Shown here piece by piece: positions 34,069 through 43,263 of a stretch of 64,000 nucleotides of DNA; within the stretch, counting starts at the first letter, position 1; the number at the start of each line of letters is the position of its first letter. Source of the DNA: UMGS1783 sp900555065 (GTDB lineage: Bacteria; Bacillota; Clostridia; Oscillospirales; UMGS1783); NCBI GenBank assembly GCA_937991645.1, contig CALKPL010000025.1, positions 331,484 to 395,483 on the forward strand. The letters are read 5' to 3'. The notes below the pieces were generated by a model. It ran no database searches. It saw only the letters and a list, made by a program, of their open reading frames with translations, and was not told the origin of the DNA. The position numbers and the translations under genes were made by a program.

Positions 34069-34098
34069 ACGGGCGTGTAACTTCTGCTACACGCCCGT
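34069..34098 (-). other. Intercistronic hairpin between pdhC and lpdA
   Basis: Eleven perfect pairs (ACGGGCGTGTA / TACACGCCCGT) around an eight-base loop in the 65-bp gap, with no T-run. It is more likely an mRNA processing or stability element than a terminator. Confidence 0.6.
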
Positions 34099-34112
34099 CT
34101 CAATCTCTTTGA

Positions 34113-35786
34113 TTACAGCATCAGATACGGGTTCTGCAGCAGCTTCTTCACGTACTGCAGGAACTGTGCGGCCGGCGCGCCGTCAATGATCCTGTGGTCG
34201 TATGTGAGCGACAGGGTCATGATCGGACGGATCTCCACCTTACCGTCTACCGCGACCGGCGTATCGGCGATCTTGCCTACGGCGAGGATCGCGGCTTCCG
34301 GCGGGTTAATGACGGCGGTGAACTCGTCGACATCATACATGCCGAGGTTCGTAATGGTAAAGGTGCCGTTCGCATATTCGTCACGCGTGAGCTTGCCGTC
34401 CTTGGCCTTCGCCGCAAGAGAAGCGACCTGCTCATGAATCTGTGTGACGGACAAAAGGTGCGCGTTCTTGATGTTCGGTACAATCAGTCCATTCTCAAGC
34501 GCAACGGCGATACCAAGGTTCACATAGTGCTTCATGATGATATTCTGGCCGTCCAGCGTCGCATTGACGTTCGGGAACTGGATCAGGGCGGCGGCTACCG
34601 CCTTGACGAGAATATCGGTGAAAGAAACTTTGATATCGGCTTCCTTGAGCTTGTTGCGGAACCGGACGGACTCGGTCATATCCACCTTCATGCGGTGATT
34701 GGCCTGGGCCATCTCGGTAAGGCTTCTGGACATATTGTTCGCAATCGCCTTGCGCATGCCGGCAAACGGGACGACGGTCTCCGCCTGCTCGTACACGACT
34801 TCGGGCGTACCCGGCGCTGTAATCGCCGCCAAAACATCGCCCTTCATAATCTTGCCGTTCACGCCGGTACCAGATACGCCGGCAAGGTCAACGCCTTCAA
34901 GTTCGGCAATTTTTCTGGCGACCGGCGTCGCCTTGATCACGTTCACGTCGGCGCTGAGGACGTCGCGCTCAATGATCAGCCCGTCCGGACCGGTGCCGGC
35001 AACGGCTTCAATGGGAATGCCGCGCTCTTCAGCGCGCATACGCGCACGCGGCGTTGCAAAAACACGTTCGCCCGGCGCGCGGTGCACGGCCGGAGCCGCT
35101 GCAGGCGCAGCCTGTGCAGCAGGAGCCGCAGCGGGTTCCTGCGCCGCGGGCGCAGCAGGAGCCGCAGCCTGCGGGAGCAGAGGCGTAATATCGGTGCCAG
35201 GCTCGCCGATGATGGCAATGGTCTCGGTGATGGGCACGACCTCGCCTTCACCGCGCACAATCTTTAAAAGCGTGCCGGAGGCGGTGGCGTCCATCGTGAT
35301 GGTGAGCTTGTCGGTTTCCATCTCAAACAGGGGCTCGCCCTCTTTGACCTCTTCGCCTTCCTTTTTCAGCCATTTGATAATAGTGCCTTCCGTCATCTGC
35401 AGGCCCTGCTTGGGCATGATGACTACGCTCGCGTTGATATTGCTTGTATCAACCGGGGCGGCAGGCGCGGGAGCTGCGGCGGGAGCCGGAGCTTCAGCGG
35501 CTTCAGCGGCTTCAGCGGCGGGCGCGGGCGCATCGGGGATCGCTTCGCCCGGCTCGCCGATATAGGCGATGGTCTCGGTGATGGGCACGACTTCGTTTTC
35601 ACCGCGCACAATCTTCAAAAGCGTACCGGAAGCCGACGCATCAATCGTAATGGTGAGCTTATCGGTTTCCATCTCGAACAGGGGCTCGCCTTCTTTGACG
35701 ACGTCGCCCTCCTTTTTCAGCCATTTGATGATGGTGCCTTCCGTCATTTGGAGACCTTGTTTCGGCATGATAACTGTAGATGCCAT
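34113..35786 (-). CDS. pdhC: Dihydrolipoamide acyltransferase (E2) with two lipoyl and two binding domains
   Basis: 557 aa. Two nearly identical lipoyl domains (about 1-80 and 119-200) carry lysines K43 and K160 in METDKLTI, joined by Ala/Pro-rich linkers. Two peripheral-subunit-binding-like domains follow (about 242-278 and 285-320), then the catalytic domain (about 335-557) with the active-site motif DHRIIDG. It is the core of a 2-oxoacid dehydrogenase complex. The oxoacid is not fixed by E2 sequence; pyruvate, acetoin-type or 2-oxobutyrate are possible. Most E2 proteins have a single binding domain. Confidence 0.93.
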   Translation of the reverse strand: MASTVIMPKQGLQMTEGTIIKWLKKEGDVVKEGEPLFEMETDKLTITIDASASGTLLKIVRGENEVVPITETIAYIGEPGEAIPDAPAPAAEAAEAAEAPAPAAAPAPAAPVDTSNINASVVIMPKQGLQMTEGTIIKWLKKEGEEVKEGEPLFEMETDKLTITMDATASGTLLKIVRGEGEVVPITETIAIIGEPGTDITPLLPQAAAPAAPAAQEPAAAPAAQAAPAAAPAVHRAPGERVFATPRARMRAEERGIPIEAVAGTGPDGLIIERDVLSADVNVIKATPVARKIAELEGVDLAGVSGTGVNGKIMKGDVLAAITAPGTPEVVYEQAETVVPFAGMRKAIANNMSRSLTEMAQANHRMKVDMTESVRFRNKLKEADIKVSFTDILVKAVAAALIQFPNVNATLDGQNIIMKHYVNLGIAVALENGLIVPNIKNAHLLSVTQIHEQVASLAAKAKDGKLTRDEYANGTFTITNLGMYDVDEFTAVINPPEAAILAVGKIADTPVAVDGKVEIRPIMTLSLTYDHRIIDGAPAAQFLQYVKKLLQNPYLML

Positions 35787-35799
35787 TCAAATCGCCTCC

Positions 35800-36777
35800 T
35801 TATTTGTAAAGTGTTCTCTTGATCGCGTCGTAAATATCCTGCTCCTGGGGCACAACGGCGTTTTCAAGGCCGAGGTTAAACGGCAGCGGGCAGGCTTTTG
35901 CGCCCAAACGCTCGACAGGCGCATCCAGATACTTGAAGCAGCGCTCCGAGATCTGAGAGCCGATCTCTGCGCCGATGCCGCAGACCTTGTGCGCTTCGTG
36001 CACGACGACTGCGCGGCCCGTCTTTTTCACGGACGCTTCAATGGTATCCATGTCCAGAGGAACGATGGTGCGCGGGTCGATGACCTCGACGCTGATACCC
36101 TCTTTCTCAAGGCGCTCGGCGACGTTGACAGCCTTCTGTACATAGGTATGCGTGCCTACGACGGTGACATCCTTGCCTTCGCGGACGACCTTTGCCTGGC
36201 CGAACGGGATGCAGTAGTCCGGATCGTCGTTGACTTCGCCCTTGACGACGTAAAGCTGCTTGTGCTCAATAAAGATAACGGGGTTATCGTCGCGGATCGC
36301 CGTGCGCAGCAGGCCGGTTGCGTCGTCCGCCGTAGAGGGCATAACGACCTTCAGGCCGGGGAAGTGCACGAACAGCGCCTCAACGCTCTGCGAATGGGTC
36401 GCGGCGTTACCGCGGCCGACGCCCTGCTGACCGCGGATGACCAGGGGAATACGGGCCTTACCGCCGAAAACATAACGGGTTTTTGCAACCTGGTTGATGA
36501 TCTGGTCGGCGGCGACGAGAGCAAAGTCCATATACATGAGTTCCACAATCGGACGCATACCCACGCAGGCGGCGCCAAGACCGGCGCCGACAAAGCCGGC
36601 TTCACTGATCGGAGTGTTGCGGACGCGTTCCGGACCGAACTCGTCCACAAGGCCTCTCGTGCAGCCAAATATACCGCCGAGAACCTCTACGTCTTCACCC
36701 ATGACGAAGACTTTATCGTCTCTGCGCATCTCCTGCGCAGTGACGTCACGAATTGCCATTGCGTATGACTTTTTCAT
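35800..36777 (-). CDS. pdhB: 2-oxoacid/acetoin dehydrogenase E1 beta subunit
   Basis: 325 aa. It has the transketolase-like pyrimidine-binding part (VFVMGEDVEVLGGIFG, RVRNTPISEAGFVGAGLGAA), GQQGVGRGNAATHSQ, and the C-terminal transketolase domain (IDPRTIVPLD). It forms the alpha2-beta2 TPP enzyme with the next gene. The start overlaps the pdhA stop (TAATG). The name is by complex role; PdhB and AcoB types are hard to separate. Confidence 0.93.
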   Translation of the reverse strand: MKKSYAMAIRDVTAQEMRRDDKVFVMGEDVEVLGGIFGCTRGLVDEFGPERVRNTPISEAGFVGAGLGAACVGMRPIVELMYMDFALVAADQIINQVAKTRYVFGGKARIPLVIRGQQGVGRGNAATHSQSVEALFVHFPGLKVVMPSTADDATGLLRTAIRDDNPVIFIEHKQLYVVKGEVNDDPDYCIPFGQAKVVREGKDVTVVGTHTYVQKAVNVAERLEKEGISVEVIDPRTIVPLDMDTIEASVKKTGRAVVVHEAHKVCGIGAEIGSQISERCFKYLDAPVERLGAKACPLPFNLGLENAVVPQEQDIYDAIKRTLYK

Positions 36778-37745
36778 TAGTTTTCGCCCCCTTCATAAAA
36801 TACATCCTGAAGGACATATGCGGGATCGGGCTCGGGATCGTTGAGCGCGAATTCCGCGGCGGCGGCCATCTCTTCGGTAGCGGACTGCTCCAGCGCGTCC
36901 ATCTCCGCGTCGGTGACCTTGTGCTCTTTCTTCAGATACTCGCGCAGGCGCTTGATCGGATCCTTCGCCTTCCACTCCTCTACCTCTTCCTTGGTGCGGT
37001 AGGGCGTGGGGTCGCCGGTCCAGTGGCCGAGCCAGCGGTACGTCTTGGTTTCGATCAGGATGGGGCCCTTGCCGGCACGCACATCCTTGACTGCCTTGTC
37101 AAAGACCTTGCCGAGGGCAACGACGTCGTTGCCGTCGACCGTGATGCCCTGAATGTCATAGGCCTTGGCGCGTACGGAAATGTCCTTGACAGACGTGCTC
37201 TGCCAGGAGGGAACGGAAATGCCGTACAGGTTGTTCTCCACAACAAAGATGACGGGCAGTTTCCAGACGGCGGCCAGGTTCAGTGATTCATGGAAAGTAC
37301 CTTCATTGGTCGCGGAGTCGCCGCTCCAGCAGACGACGACCTGATTGCCGCCCTGCATCTTGACGCCGAGGCCGGCGCCGGTCGCGATGGGATAGCCGCC
37401 GCCGACGATGGCGTTGGCGCCCAGGTTGCCCTTGGTGAAGTCGGCGATATGCATGGAGCCGCTGCGGCCCTTGCAGTAACCGTCGCGCTTACCCATCAGC
37501 TCGCACATGGCGTAGTCCAGGCGCGCGCCCTTTGCGATGCAGTGGCCGTGGCCGCGATGGGTCGACGTGATATAGTCCTCGTCTGTGATGAAGTTGGCCA
37601 TAGTCGCAGGAGCGGCTTCTTCACCGACACAGAGATGGACGGAACCTCTGAGGATATTCTTCTCAAAGAAATCTACAGCGGTCATTTCAAACTTGCGGAT
37701 CCGATACATCATAAGCAATGTATCCAGATATTGCTGTTTGGTCAT
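36777..37745 (-). CDS. pdhA: 2-oxoacid/acetoin dehydrogenase E1 alpha subunit
   Basis: 322 aa from the ATG at 37745 (GGAGGT six bases upstream); a GTG two codons earlier is not needed. TPP-binding motif GDSATNEGTFHESLNLA ending in ENN, the HRGHGHCIAKG and GRSGSMHI loops and the YRWLGHWTGDPTPYR segment are family marks. It decarboxylates a 2-oxo acid (or cleaves acetoin) and passes the acyl group to E2. The context favours pyruvate from malic enzyme. AcoA is the alternative name. Confidence 0.92.
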   Translation of the reverse strand: MTKQQYLDTLLMMYRIRKFEMTAVDFFEKNILRGSVHLCVGEEAAPATMANFITDEDYITSTHRGHGHCIAKGARLDYAMCELMGKRDGYCKGRSGSMHIADFTKGNLGANAIVGGGYPIATGAGLGVKMQGGNQVVVCWSGDSATNEGTFHESLNLAAVWKLPVIFVVENNLYGISVPSWQSTSVKDISVRAKAYDIQGITVDGNDVVALGKVFDKAVKDVRAGKGPILIETKTYRWLGHWTGDPTPYRTKEEVEEWKAKDPIKRLREYLKKEHKVTDAEMDALEQSATEEMAAAAEFALNDPEPDPAYVLQDVFYEGGEN

Positions 37746-37766
37746 GTTCACACCTCCAAAGAGTGA

Positions 37767-38642
37767 TTACTTCGACAGGACATCTTTGACAATGTCCACA
37801 ATATGAGTCGTGGTCTCGGCGATGATAACGCCGGCTTCGCGCAGGACCTTCTCCTTGTTCTCGGCGCTGCCCGTGCCGTCTGCAGAGACGATGGCGCCCG
37901 CATGGCCCATGCTGCGGCCTTTGGGGGCGTTTTTGCCCGCGATCAGGGCGATGACGGGCTTGGTCACATGCTTTTTAATGTATTCAGCCGCGAGCTCTTC
38001 CTCGTTGCCGCCGATTTCACCGATCATGATGATTGCCTTGGTTTCGGGATCCTTTTCAAAGAGCGGCAGCACGTCGATAAAAGTAGAGCCGGGGATCATA
38101 TCGCCGCCGACGCCGACGCAGGTGCTCTGGCCAATGCCGGCGTTGGTCAGCATAAAGACCGTCTCATAGCAGTTGGTTGCGCTTCTGGACATGAGACCGA
38201 CGTTGCCGGGCATAAAGATGCGGTGGGCCATAAAGCCCGCCTTGGACTTACCCGGGGAAATGACGCCGAACGAGTTCGGGCCAACCACGCGCACGCCCTT
38301 CTTGCGGGACAGGTGGTATGCTTCCATCATGTCATGAACGGGCACGTGCTCTGCGATGGTGATAATCAGCGGCACTTCCGCGTCGATTGCTTCCATCAGG
38401 CCGGATTTTGTGAATTTCGCCGGTACGAAGAGCACCGTCGCGTTCGCATCGGTCGCTTCCATGGCTTCCTTCACCGTATTGAACACAGGCACGCCGAGGA
38501 CTTCCTGGCCGCCCTTGCCCGGCGTTACGCCGGCGACGACTTTGGTTCCGTACTGCAGCATCTGCTCCGTGTGGAAAGTGCCTTCGCGGCCGGTAATCCC
38601 CTGCACGATCAAACGGGTATTTTCATCTATCATAATACTCAT
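37767..38642 (-). CDS. sucD: Succinyl-CoA synthetase-like CoA ligase, alpha subunit
   Basis: 291 aa, standard length. The CoA-binding Rossmann domain (VQGITGREGTFHT) is followed by the ligase domain. The phosphohistidine loop is GRSMGHAGAIV. The region usually reading SRSGTLTYE is SRSATNCYE here, a small divergence near the active site. With SucC it makes ATP from an acyl-CoA. Succinate, acetate or malate could be the acid. It overlaps sucC by 4 bp. Confidence 0.9.
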   Translation of the reverse strand: MSIMIDENTRLIVQGITGREGTFHTEQMLQYGTKVVAGVTPGKGGQEVLGVPVFNTVKEAMEATDANATVLFVPAKFTKSGLMEAIDAEVPLIITIAEHVPVHDMMEAYHLSRKKGVRVVGPNSFGVISPGKSKAGFMAHRIFMPGNVGLMSRSATNCYETVFMLTNAGIGQSTCVGVGGDMIPGSTFIDVLPLFEKDPETKAIIMIGEIGGNEEELAAEYIKKHVTKPVIALIAGKNAPKGRSMGHAGAIVSADGTGSAENKEKVLREAGVIIAETTTHIVDIVKDVLSK

Positions 38643-39799
38643 AGCTGTGCTCTCCTTTTCACGAGCTCATCCACGCCGGCGATCAGGCCGTCGGCATAGA
38701 CGACGTTCTCCAGGCCCTGGATAATTTCGAGACCTTTTTCCTTGTTGGTGCCTTCAAAGCGGATAATGATCAGCTTATTGATCCCGTACTGCTCTTTCGC
38801 AAGACGAATGCCGCCGGCCACCTCGTCGCAGCGGGTAATGCCGCCGAAAATGTTGATGAACAGGGCTTTGTTCTTGTCGTCATCGAGGATAATACGGATC
38901 GCTTCCTTAATCCGCTCGCTGGTCGCGCCGCCGCCGAGATCCAGGGCGGTACGGACTTTCATGCCCTTGTCGGAGATGCGGTCAATACAGCTCATGAGCA
39001 TACCGGAACCGTTGCTCGAAACCGCGATGGAGCCGTCCTCATCGCAGGGGATGTACAGGAAGTTGAAGCTGCGCGCTTCAATGATCTTCGGATTCTCTTC
39101 CTTTTCCAGGCTCGCCTTGAACTCCTGGACTTCGGGCTGGCGGTACAGGGCGCTGTCGTCAACAGAGACCTTGCCGTCCAGCACGACGATGTTGCCGTCA
39201 TGATCGACCGCGAGCGGGTTGATCTCGGCAAGCAGGCAGTCGCGCTTGCGGAAGAAGTCGTACAGTTTGCACAGTACTTCTTCAAACTGCGCGGCAGTCT
39301 TCCCGGTCAGGCCGGCCTTGGACGCCATATCGGAAGTGATATCGGCGGTCATACCGCTGAGGGGATTGACGGGAACTTTGAAGATGAGTTCGGGATTGGT
39401 TTTGGCCGTCTCCTCAATCTCTACGCCGCCAGCCGGCGAGAAGATGAGCAGCGGGCACTTCGTCAGACGGTCGAGCATGATGGAAAGGTACATCTCGGAG
39501 GCAACGTCCGCCTTTTCAACCGCCATGAGGCGGTTGACGATATGGCCTTTGATGTTCATGCCCAGGATCTGACCGGCGACGTTTTTCAGTTCGTCCATAT
39601 TGTCGGCCATCTTGATACCGCCCGCTTTGCCGCGGCCGCCTACCTGAACCTGCGCTTTCACAACAAGCGGAAATGCGATCTCTTTATTGGCCTCCACAGC
39701 GGCGGCAAGGCCGTCGACTGAATCGGAATGAACGCCCTTTTTCACGGGCAGTTCCGCCATTTCAAACAGGTCTCTCGCTTTATACTCCATTAAATCCAT
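38639..39799 (-). CDS. sucC: Succinyl-CoA synthetase-like CoA ligase, beta subunit
   Basis: 386 aa from the ATG at 39799, giving MDLMEYKARDLFE, which aligns with the normal SucC start; a longer frame runs back over the aldehyde dehydrogenase stop. The ATP-grasp domain (about 1-235, VVKAQVQVGGRGKAGGIK in part) and C-terminal ligase domain (LDLGGGATSERI, NIFGGITRCDEVA) are intact. SucCD is unusual in fermentative Clostridia without a full citric acid cycle, and here it belongs to a catabolic operon. Confidence 0.9.
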   Translation of the reverse strand: MDLMEYKARDLFEMAELPVKKGVHSDSVDGLAAAVEANKEIAFPLVVKAQVQVGGRGKAGGIKMADNMDELKNVAGQILGMNIKGHIVNRLMAVEKADVASEMYLSIMLDRLTKCPLLIFSPAGGVEIEETAKTNPELIFKVPVNPLSGMTADITSDMASKAGLTGKTAAQFEEVLCKLYDFFRKRDCLLAEINPLAVDHDGNIVVLDGKVSVDDSALYRQPEVQEFKASLEKEENPKIIEARSFNFLYIPCDEDGSIAVSSNGSGMLMSCIDRISDKGMKVRTALDLGGGATSERIKEAIRIILDDDKNKALFINIFGGITRCDEVAGGIRLAKEQYGINKLIIIRFEGTNKEKGLEIIQGLENVVYADGLIAGVDELVKRRAQL

Positions 39800-39803
39800 A
39801 AGA

Positions 39804-41168
39804 TTAACCCCACAATTCTTCATCCGTCGGAGTCGGTTTGTCCTTGAGGAATTTCGCGATGCGGATGTAGTTGATCAGATGTTTGTAGTCAAAGTTCTCG
39901 GAGATGCTGTTGTTGCCCCAGGAGCAGCAGCCGAGCGTCGTGGTCGGCGCAAGGCCGTTCTGGAAGCTGCCGCCGTTCATGGTGGAGCAGATCTGGTTGA
40001 CCAGGACGCGGGCGACCTCCAAGCGGTTGCCGGCATATTCAAGATGCGCGTCGTTGTCGGAGTGGATGCTCACGCTGTGGCCCCTGCCGTCGACTTCGAG
40101 GTTGGCCTGGGCGATTTCCACGCCTTCCTCAAAAGTATCGTAACGATAGGTGGAGATTACCGGGCACATCTTCTCTTTGGAGAGGATGTCGGCCTTGCCG
40201 TAACCGTCGGCCTCGATGAGGATGACACGGGTGTCGGCGGGTACGCTGATACCCGCGGCTTCAGCTACCCTTACGGCGCTGACGCCGACGAGGTCTTTAT
40301 TCATTACGCCGCCCGGGAAGATGGTGTCGCGCAGCGCCTGCTTCTGGGCCGGATCGGTCACATAGACCGCGCCGTTCTTCTGCGCTTCGGCCATGATCGC
40401 GTCATACTCTTCCTTCGGCGCGATGATCGTCTGCTCGCCGGAGCAGATAATGCCGTTGTCAAAGGCTCTGCCTTCGAGGATCTTGGGAACCGCAACGGAG
40501 ATGTCCATACCGCGGTCGATGATGCACTGGACGTTGCCAACGCCGACGCCATAGGCGGGCTTGCCGCTGGAATACGCGGATTTGACCATGGCCATGCCGC
40601 CGGTCGCAACGACTACGTCAACCTGCTTCATCAGTTCGGAAGACGCTTCGACAGAGGGAGGATCGATATACTGAATGACGTTCTCAGGCGCGCCCAGGGG
40701 CTTGATGGCCTCATTGAACATGGCGACGAGCTGCGCCGTCAGTTTCTTGGCGCGCGGATGCGGCGAGATGATGACGGTATTGCGGCCCTTGATGGCGAAC
40801 ATGGCGTTGCACATCGGGGTGACGACAGGGTTGGTGCAGGGCGTGATAGCGCCTACGACGCCGACCGGACGGGCGATTACCGTGATGCCGGTCTCCTCAT
40901 TGCGGTCTACGATACCGACGGAGACTTTCCCTTTCAGGTTGCCCCAAATGATCTTGGACTTGCCTTTGCACTTGGCGACTTTATGCTCGTAAACACCCAT
41001 TCTGGTCTCGTCTACCGCCAGACGGGACAGAGGCTCGGCATTGTCATAGACGACCTTGGCGATCGCTCTGACGATGTCGTCGATCTGCTGCTGGTTGAAT
41101 TTTTCCAGCTGCTTCTGCGCGATTCTGGATTTTTCTACCAGGCTCGCTACCATTTCTTTTGCTTCCAT
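39804..41168 (-). CDS. CoA-acylating aldehyde dehydrogenase
   Basis: 454 aa from the ATG at 41168 (AGGAGG upstream). It has the short, CoA-dependent aldehyde dehydrogenase form. The catalytic cysteine is in FDNGIICSGEQT (about C242), CTNPVVTP lies earlier, and the C-terminal TLGCCSWGNNSISENFDYKHL resembles the Clostridium kluyveri succinate-semialdehyde dehydrogenase group and acetaldehyde dehydrogenases. It reduces an acyl-CoA to the aldehyde with NADH, or the reverse. Acetyl-CoA is the simplest substrate in this operon. No alcohol dehydrogenase is next to it. Confidence 0.9.
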   Translation of the reverse strand: MEAKEMVASLVEKSRIAQKQLEKFNQQQIDDIVRAIAKVVYDNAEPLSRLAVDETRMGVYEHKVAKCKGKSKIIWGNLKGKVSVGIVDRNEETGITVIARPVGVVGAITPCTNPVVTPMCNAMFAIKGRNTVIISPHPRAKKLTAQLVAMFNEAIKPLGAPENVIQYIDPPSVEASSELMKQVDVVVATGGMAMVKSAYSSGKPAYGVGVGNVQCIIDRGMDISVAVPKILEGRAFDNGIICSGEQTIIAPKEEYDAIMAEAQKNGAVYVTDPAQKQALRDTIFPGGVMNKDLVGVSAVRVAEAAGISVPADTRVILIEADGYGKADILSKEKMCPVISTYRYDTFEEGVEIAQANLEVDGRGHSVSIHSDNDAHLEYAGNRLEVARVLVNQICSTMNGGSFQNGLAPTTTLGCCSWGNNSISENFDYKHLINYIRIAKFLKDKPTPTDEELWG

Positions 41169-41208
41169 AGGTAAACCTCCTAAGTATGTAAATATATGAA
41201 TAAGCGTT

Positions 41209-41255
41209 GCATGAGGAAGCGGCAATAAATTGCAGCTTCCTCAGTTGCATGGACA
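41209..41255 (-). other. Intercistronic hairpin between the malic enzyme and aldehyde dehydrogenase genes
   Basis: Nine perfect pairs (TGAGGAAGC / GCTTCCTCA), extended by outer GCA/TGC pairs and an inner GCAAT/ATTGC, fill most of the 94-bp gap. No T-run follows, so partial termination or mRNA protection is likely. Confidence 0.6.
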
Positions 41256-41262
41256 AACGAAA

Positions 41263-42435
41263 TTAGAGACGCGCTACGCCGCTGTCCTTCGCCGCCTGCG
41301 CCACAGCCTTGGCCACGGCGTCTCTGACTCTGGTGTCAAACGGCTTCGGAATGATGTAATCCGGGTTGAGCTCGTCATCGGAAACGAGACCGGCGATCGC
41401 TTTGGCCGCCGCGATCTTCATCGCGTCGTTAATGTCCCTGGCGCGAACGTCGAAAGTGCCTCTGAAAATGCCCGGGAACGCGAGCACGTTATTGATCTGG
41501 TTCGGGAAGTCGCTGCGGCCGGTGCCGATGACCTTTGCGCCGGCGGCTTTCGCGATGTCCGGCATGATCTCCGGAACGGGGTTGGCGCAGGCAAAGATGA
41601 TCGGATCGCGGTTCATGGACTTGACCATCGCCTCGTCCACGATACCCGGCACGGATACGCCAAGGAAAATGTCGGCGCCGACAAGAGCTTCCTTCAGGCC
41701 GCCCTTGACCATTCTCGGATTGGTTTCGGGCGCGTACAGCTGCAGCTCGGAGTTCAGGCCTTCCTTGCCGGCGTATACAATGCCCTTGGAGTTAAGAAGA
41801 ATGATATCCTTTACGCCCATGGCCTGGAGCAGACGGGAGCAGGCAATACCAGCCGCGCCGGCGCCATTGACGACAACGGTTACGTCCTCCGGCTTCTTAT
41901 TCACAATCTTGAGCGCGTTGATCGCAGCCGCGACGGTCACGACCGCGGTGCCGTGCTGGTCGTCATGGAAGATGGGGATATCGCAGACTTCCTTGAGTCT
42001 TCTCTCAATTTCAAAGCAACGCGGCGCAGAAATGTCTTCCAGGTTGATGCCGCCGAAACTGCCGGCGAGCAGGGATACTACCTTTACAATATCGTCAACG
42101 CTCTTGCTGCGTACGCACAGAGGGATGGCGTCCACGTCGCCAAAGGCCTTAAACAGGACGCATTTGCCTTCCATAACCGGCATGCCGGCTTCCGGGCCGA
42201 TGTCGCCAAGGCCCAAAACGGCGGTACCGTCCGTGATAACGGCGACGAGATTGCCGCGGCCGGTGTATTCGTAGGACAGATCCACATCCTTGCTGATCTC
42301 CAGACAAGGAGCGGCAACGCCCGGCGTATAGGCGATCGACAGGTCTTCCGCCGTCGCTACCGAAGCTTTGCTCTCATATTTAATCTTGCCTTTCCATTCC
42401 TTGTGCTTGATAATGGCTTTTTCTCCGTAAGTCAT
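41263..42435 (-). CDS. NAD(P)-dependent malic enzyme (short form)
   Basis: 390 aa, the size of compact bacterial malic enzymes. Motifs: YTPGVAAPCLEI, TDGTAVLGLGDIGPEAGMPV (catalytic Tyr/Lys environment), FHDDQHGTAVV (metal-binding Asp residues), the dinucleotide site VNGAGAAGIA, and GTGRSDFPNQINNVLAFPGIFRG in parts. It decarboxylates malate to pyruvate with NAD(P) reduction. It is the first metabolic gene after the regulator, which makes malate a likely entry substrate. Cofactor choice is not predicted. Confidence 0.95.
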   Translation of the reverse strand: MTYGEKAIIKHKEWKGKIKYESKASVATAEDLSIAYTPGVAAPCLEISKDVDLSYEYTGRGNLVAVITDGTAVLGLGDIGPEAGMPVMEGKCVLFKAFGDVDAIPLCVRSKSVDDIVKVVSLLAGSFGGINLEDISAPRCFEIERRLKEVCDIPIFHDDQHGTAVVTVAAAINALKIVNKKPEDVTVVVNGAGAAGIACSRLLQAMGVKDIILLNSKGIVYAGKEGLNSELQLYAPETNPRMVKGGLKEALVGADIFLGVSVPGIVDEAMVKSMNRDPIIFACANPVPEIMPDIAKAAGAKVIGTGRSDFPNQINNVLAFPGIFRGTFDVRARDINDAMKIAAAKAIAGLVSDDELNPDYIIPKPFDTRVRDAVAKAVAQAAKDSGVARL

Positions 42436-42476
42436 GTTCGTTCCTCCTACTATATTGTAAATCTGTTTTGGTACGC

Positions 42477-43208
42477 TTAGGTTTCAGACGGGCCGTCGCT
42501 GATATTGCGGCCGATCATGTCGTTATGCCGCTTGATGCGCGCGTGACTCATTTCCAAGTGTTCGCGCATGTATTCGCTCGCAAGCACCGGATCCCTGGCC
42601 TCAATCGCCTCCAACACCTTTTTGTGGCCCTGAATCGTCACTTCCCGCTCAGGTTCCGCACGCAGGGAAACCTTCATAGTATAGTGAAGCAGGTCGGCTA
42701 TCAGCGAAAGAATTTTCTGCATGGCGCTGTTGTGCGTAGCGTTGGCGACCGCAAAGTGGAACGCAGTATCGCCGTTGATCCCCGAAAGGCCCATTTTGAC
42801 TTCCTGCTCCATCTGCGCAATCGACGCCCGGATGTGCTCAATATCCTCCTCCGTCGCACGCTGCGCCGCAAGCTTGACCATCTCCGGCTCAAGAATTTTC
42901 CTGGTTTCAATGATCTCATCGACAACGCTGTCGTCGGACGAGAAATAATTTGCAATTGGCGTCAGCACGTTCTCAATCGTGTGTTCCTTGACAAAAGTGC
43001 CTCCGCCAATCTGAGACTCAACCAGCCCCATGATCTCTAGACTGCGAAGGGCTTCACGGACCACTGTGCGGCTGACGCCCAACTGATTCGCAAGATCACG
43101 TTCAGGCGGCAGCTTATGCCCCGGTTTGTAATCCCCCCGTAAAATGGACTGGGATATCTGATCGATTGCTTCACTGGACAGCCTGGACTTTTTGACTGGT
43201 TGTAACAT
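42477..43208 (-). CDS. FadR-type GntR-family regulator of the operon
   Basis: 243 aa. The N-terminal GntR winged helix (about 10-75, PPERDLANQLGVSRTVVREALRSLEIMGLV in parts) precedes an FCD ligand-binding domain (about 85-235). That domain has the metal/carboxylate-ligating pattern DTAFH...N and later histidines. FCD regulators often bind lactate, pyruvate, malonate or similar carboxylates and repress their own operon. It is the promoter-proximal gene, so autoregulation is expected. Confidence 0.93.
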   Translation of the reverse strand: MLQPVKKSRLSSEAIDQISQSILRGDYKPGHKLPPERDLANQLGVSRTVVREALRSLEIMGLVESQIGGGTFVKEHTIENVLTPIANYFSSDDSVVDEIIETRKILEPEMVKLAAQRATEEDIEHIRASIAQMEQEVKMGLSGINGDTAFHFAVANATHNSAMQKILSLIADLLHYTMKVSLRAEPEREVTIQGHKKVLEAIEARDPVLASEYMREHLEMSHARIKRHNDMIGRNISDGPSET

Positions 43209-43263
43209 AACGATCTTCCTTTTTAAATAGAGTTGTTTTTTAATTAGGGTTGTTTACGATAAA

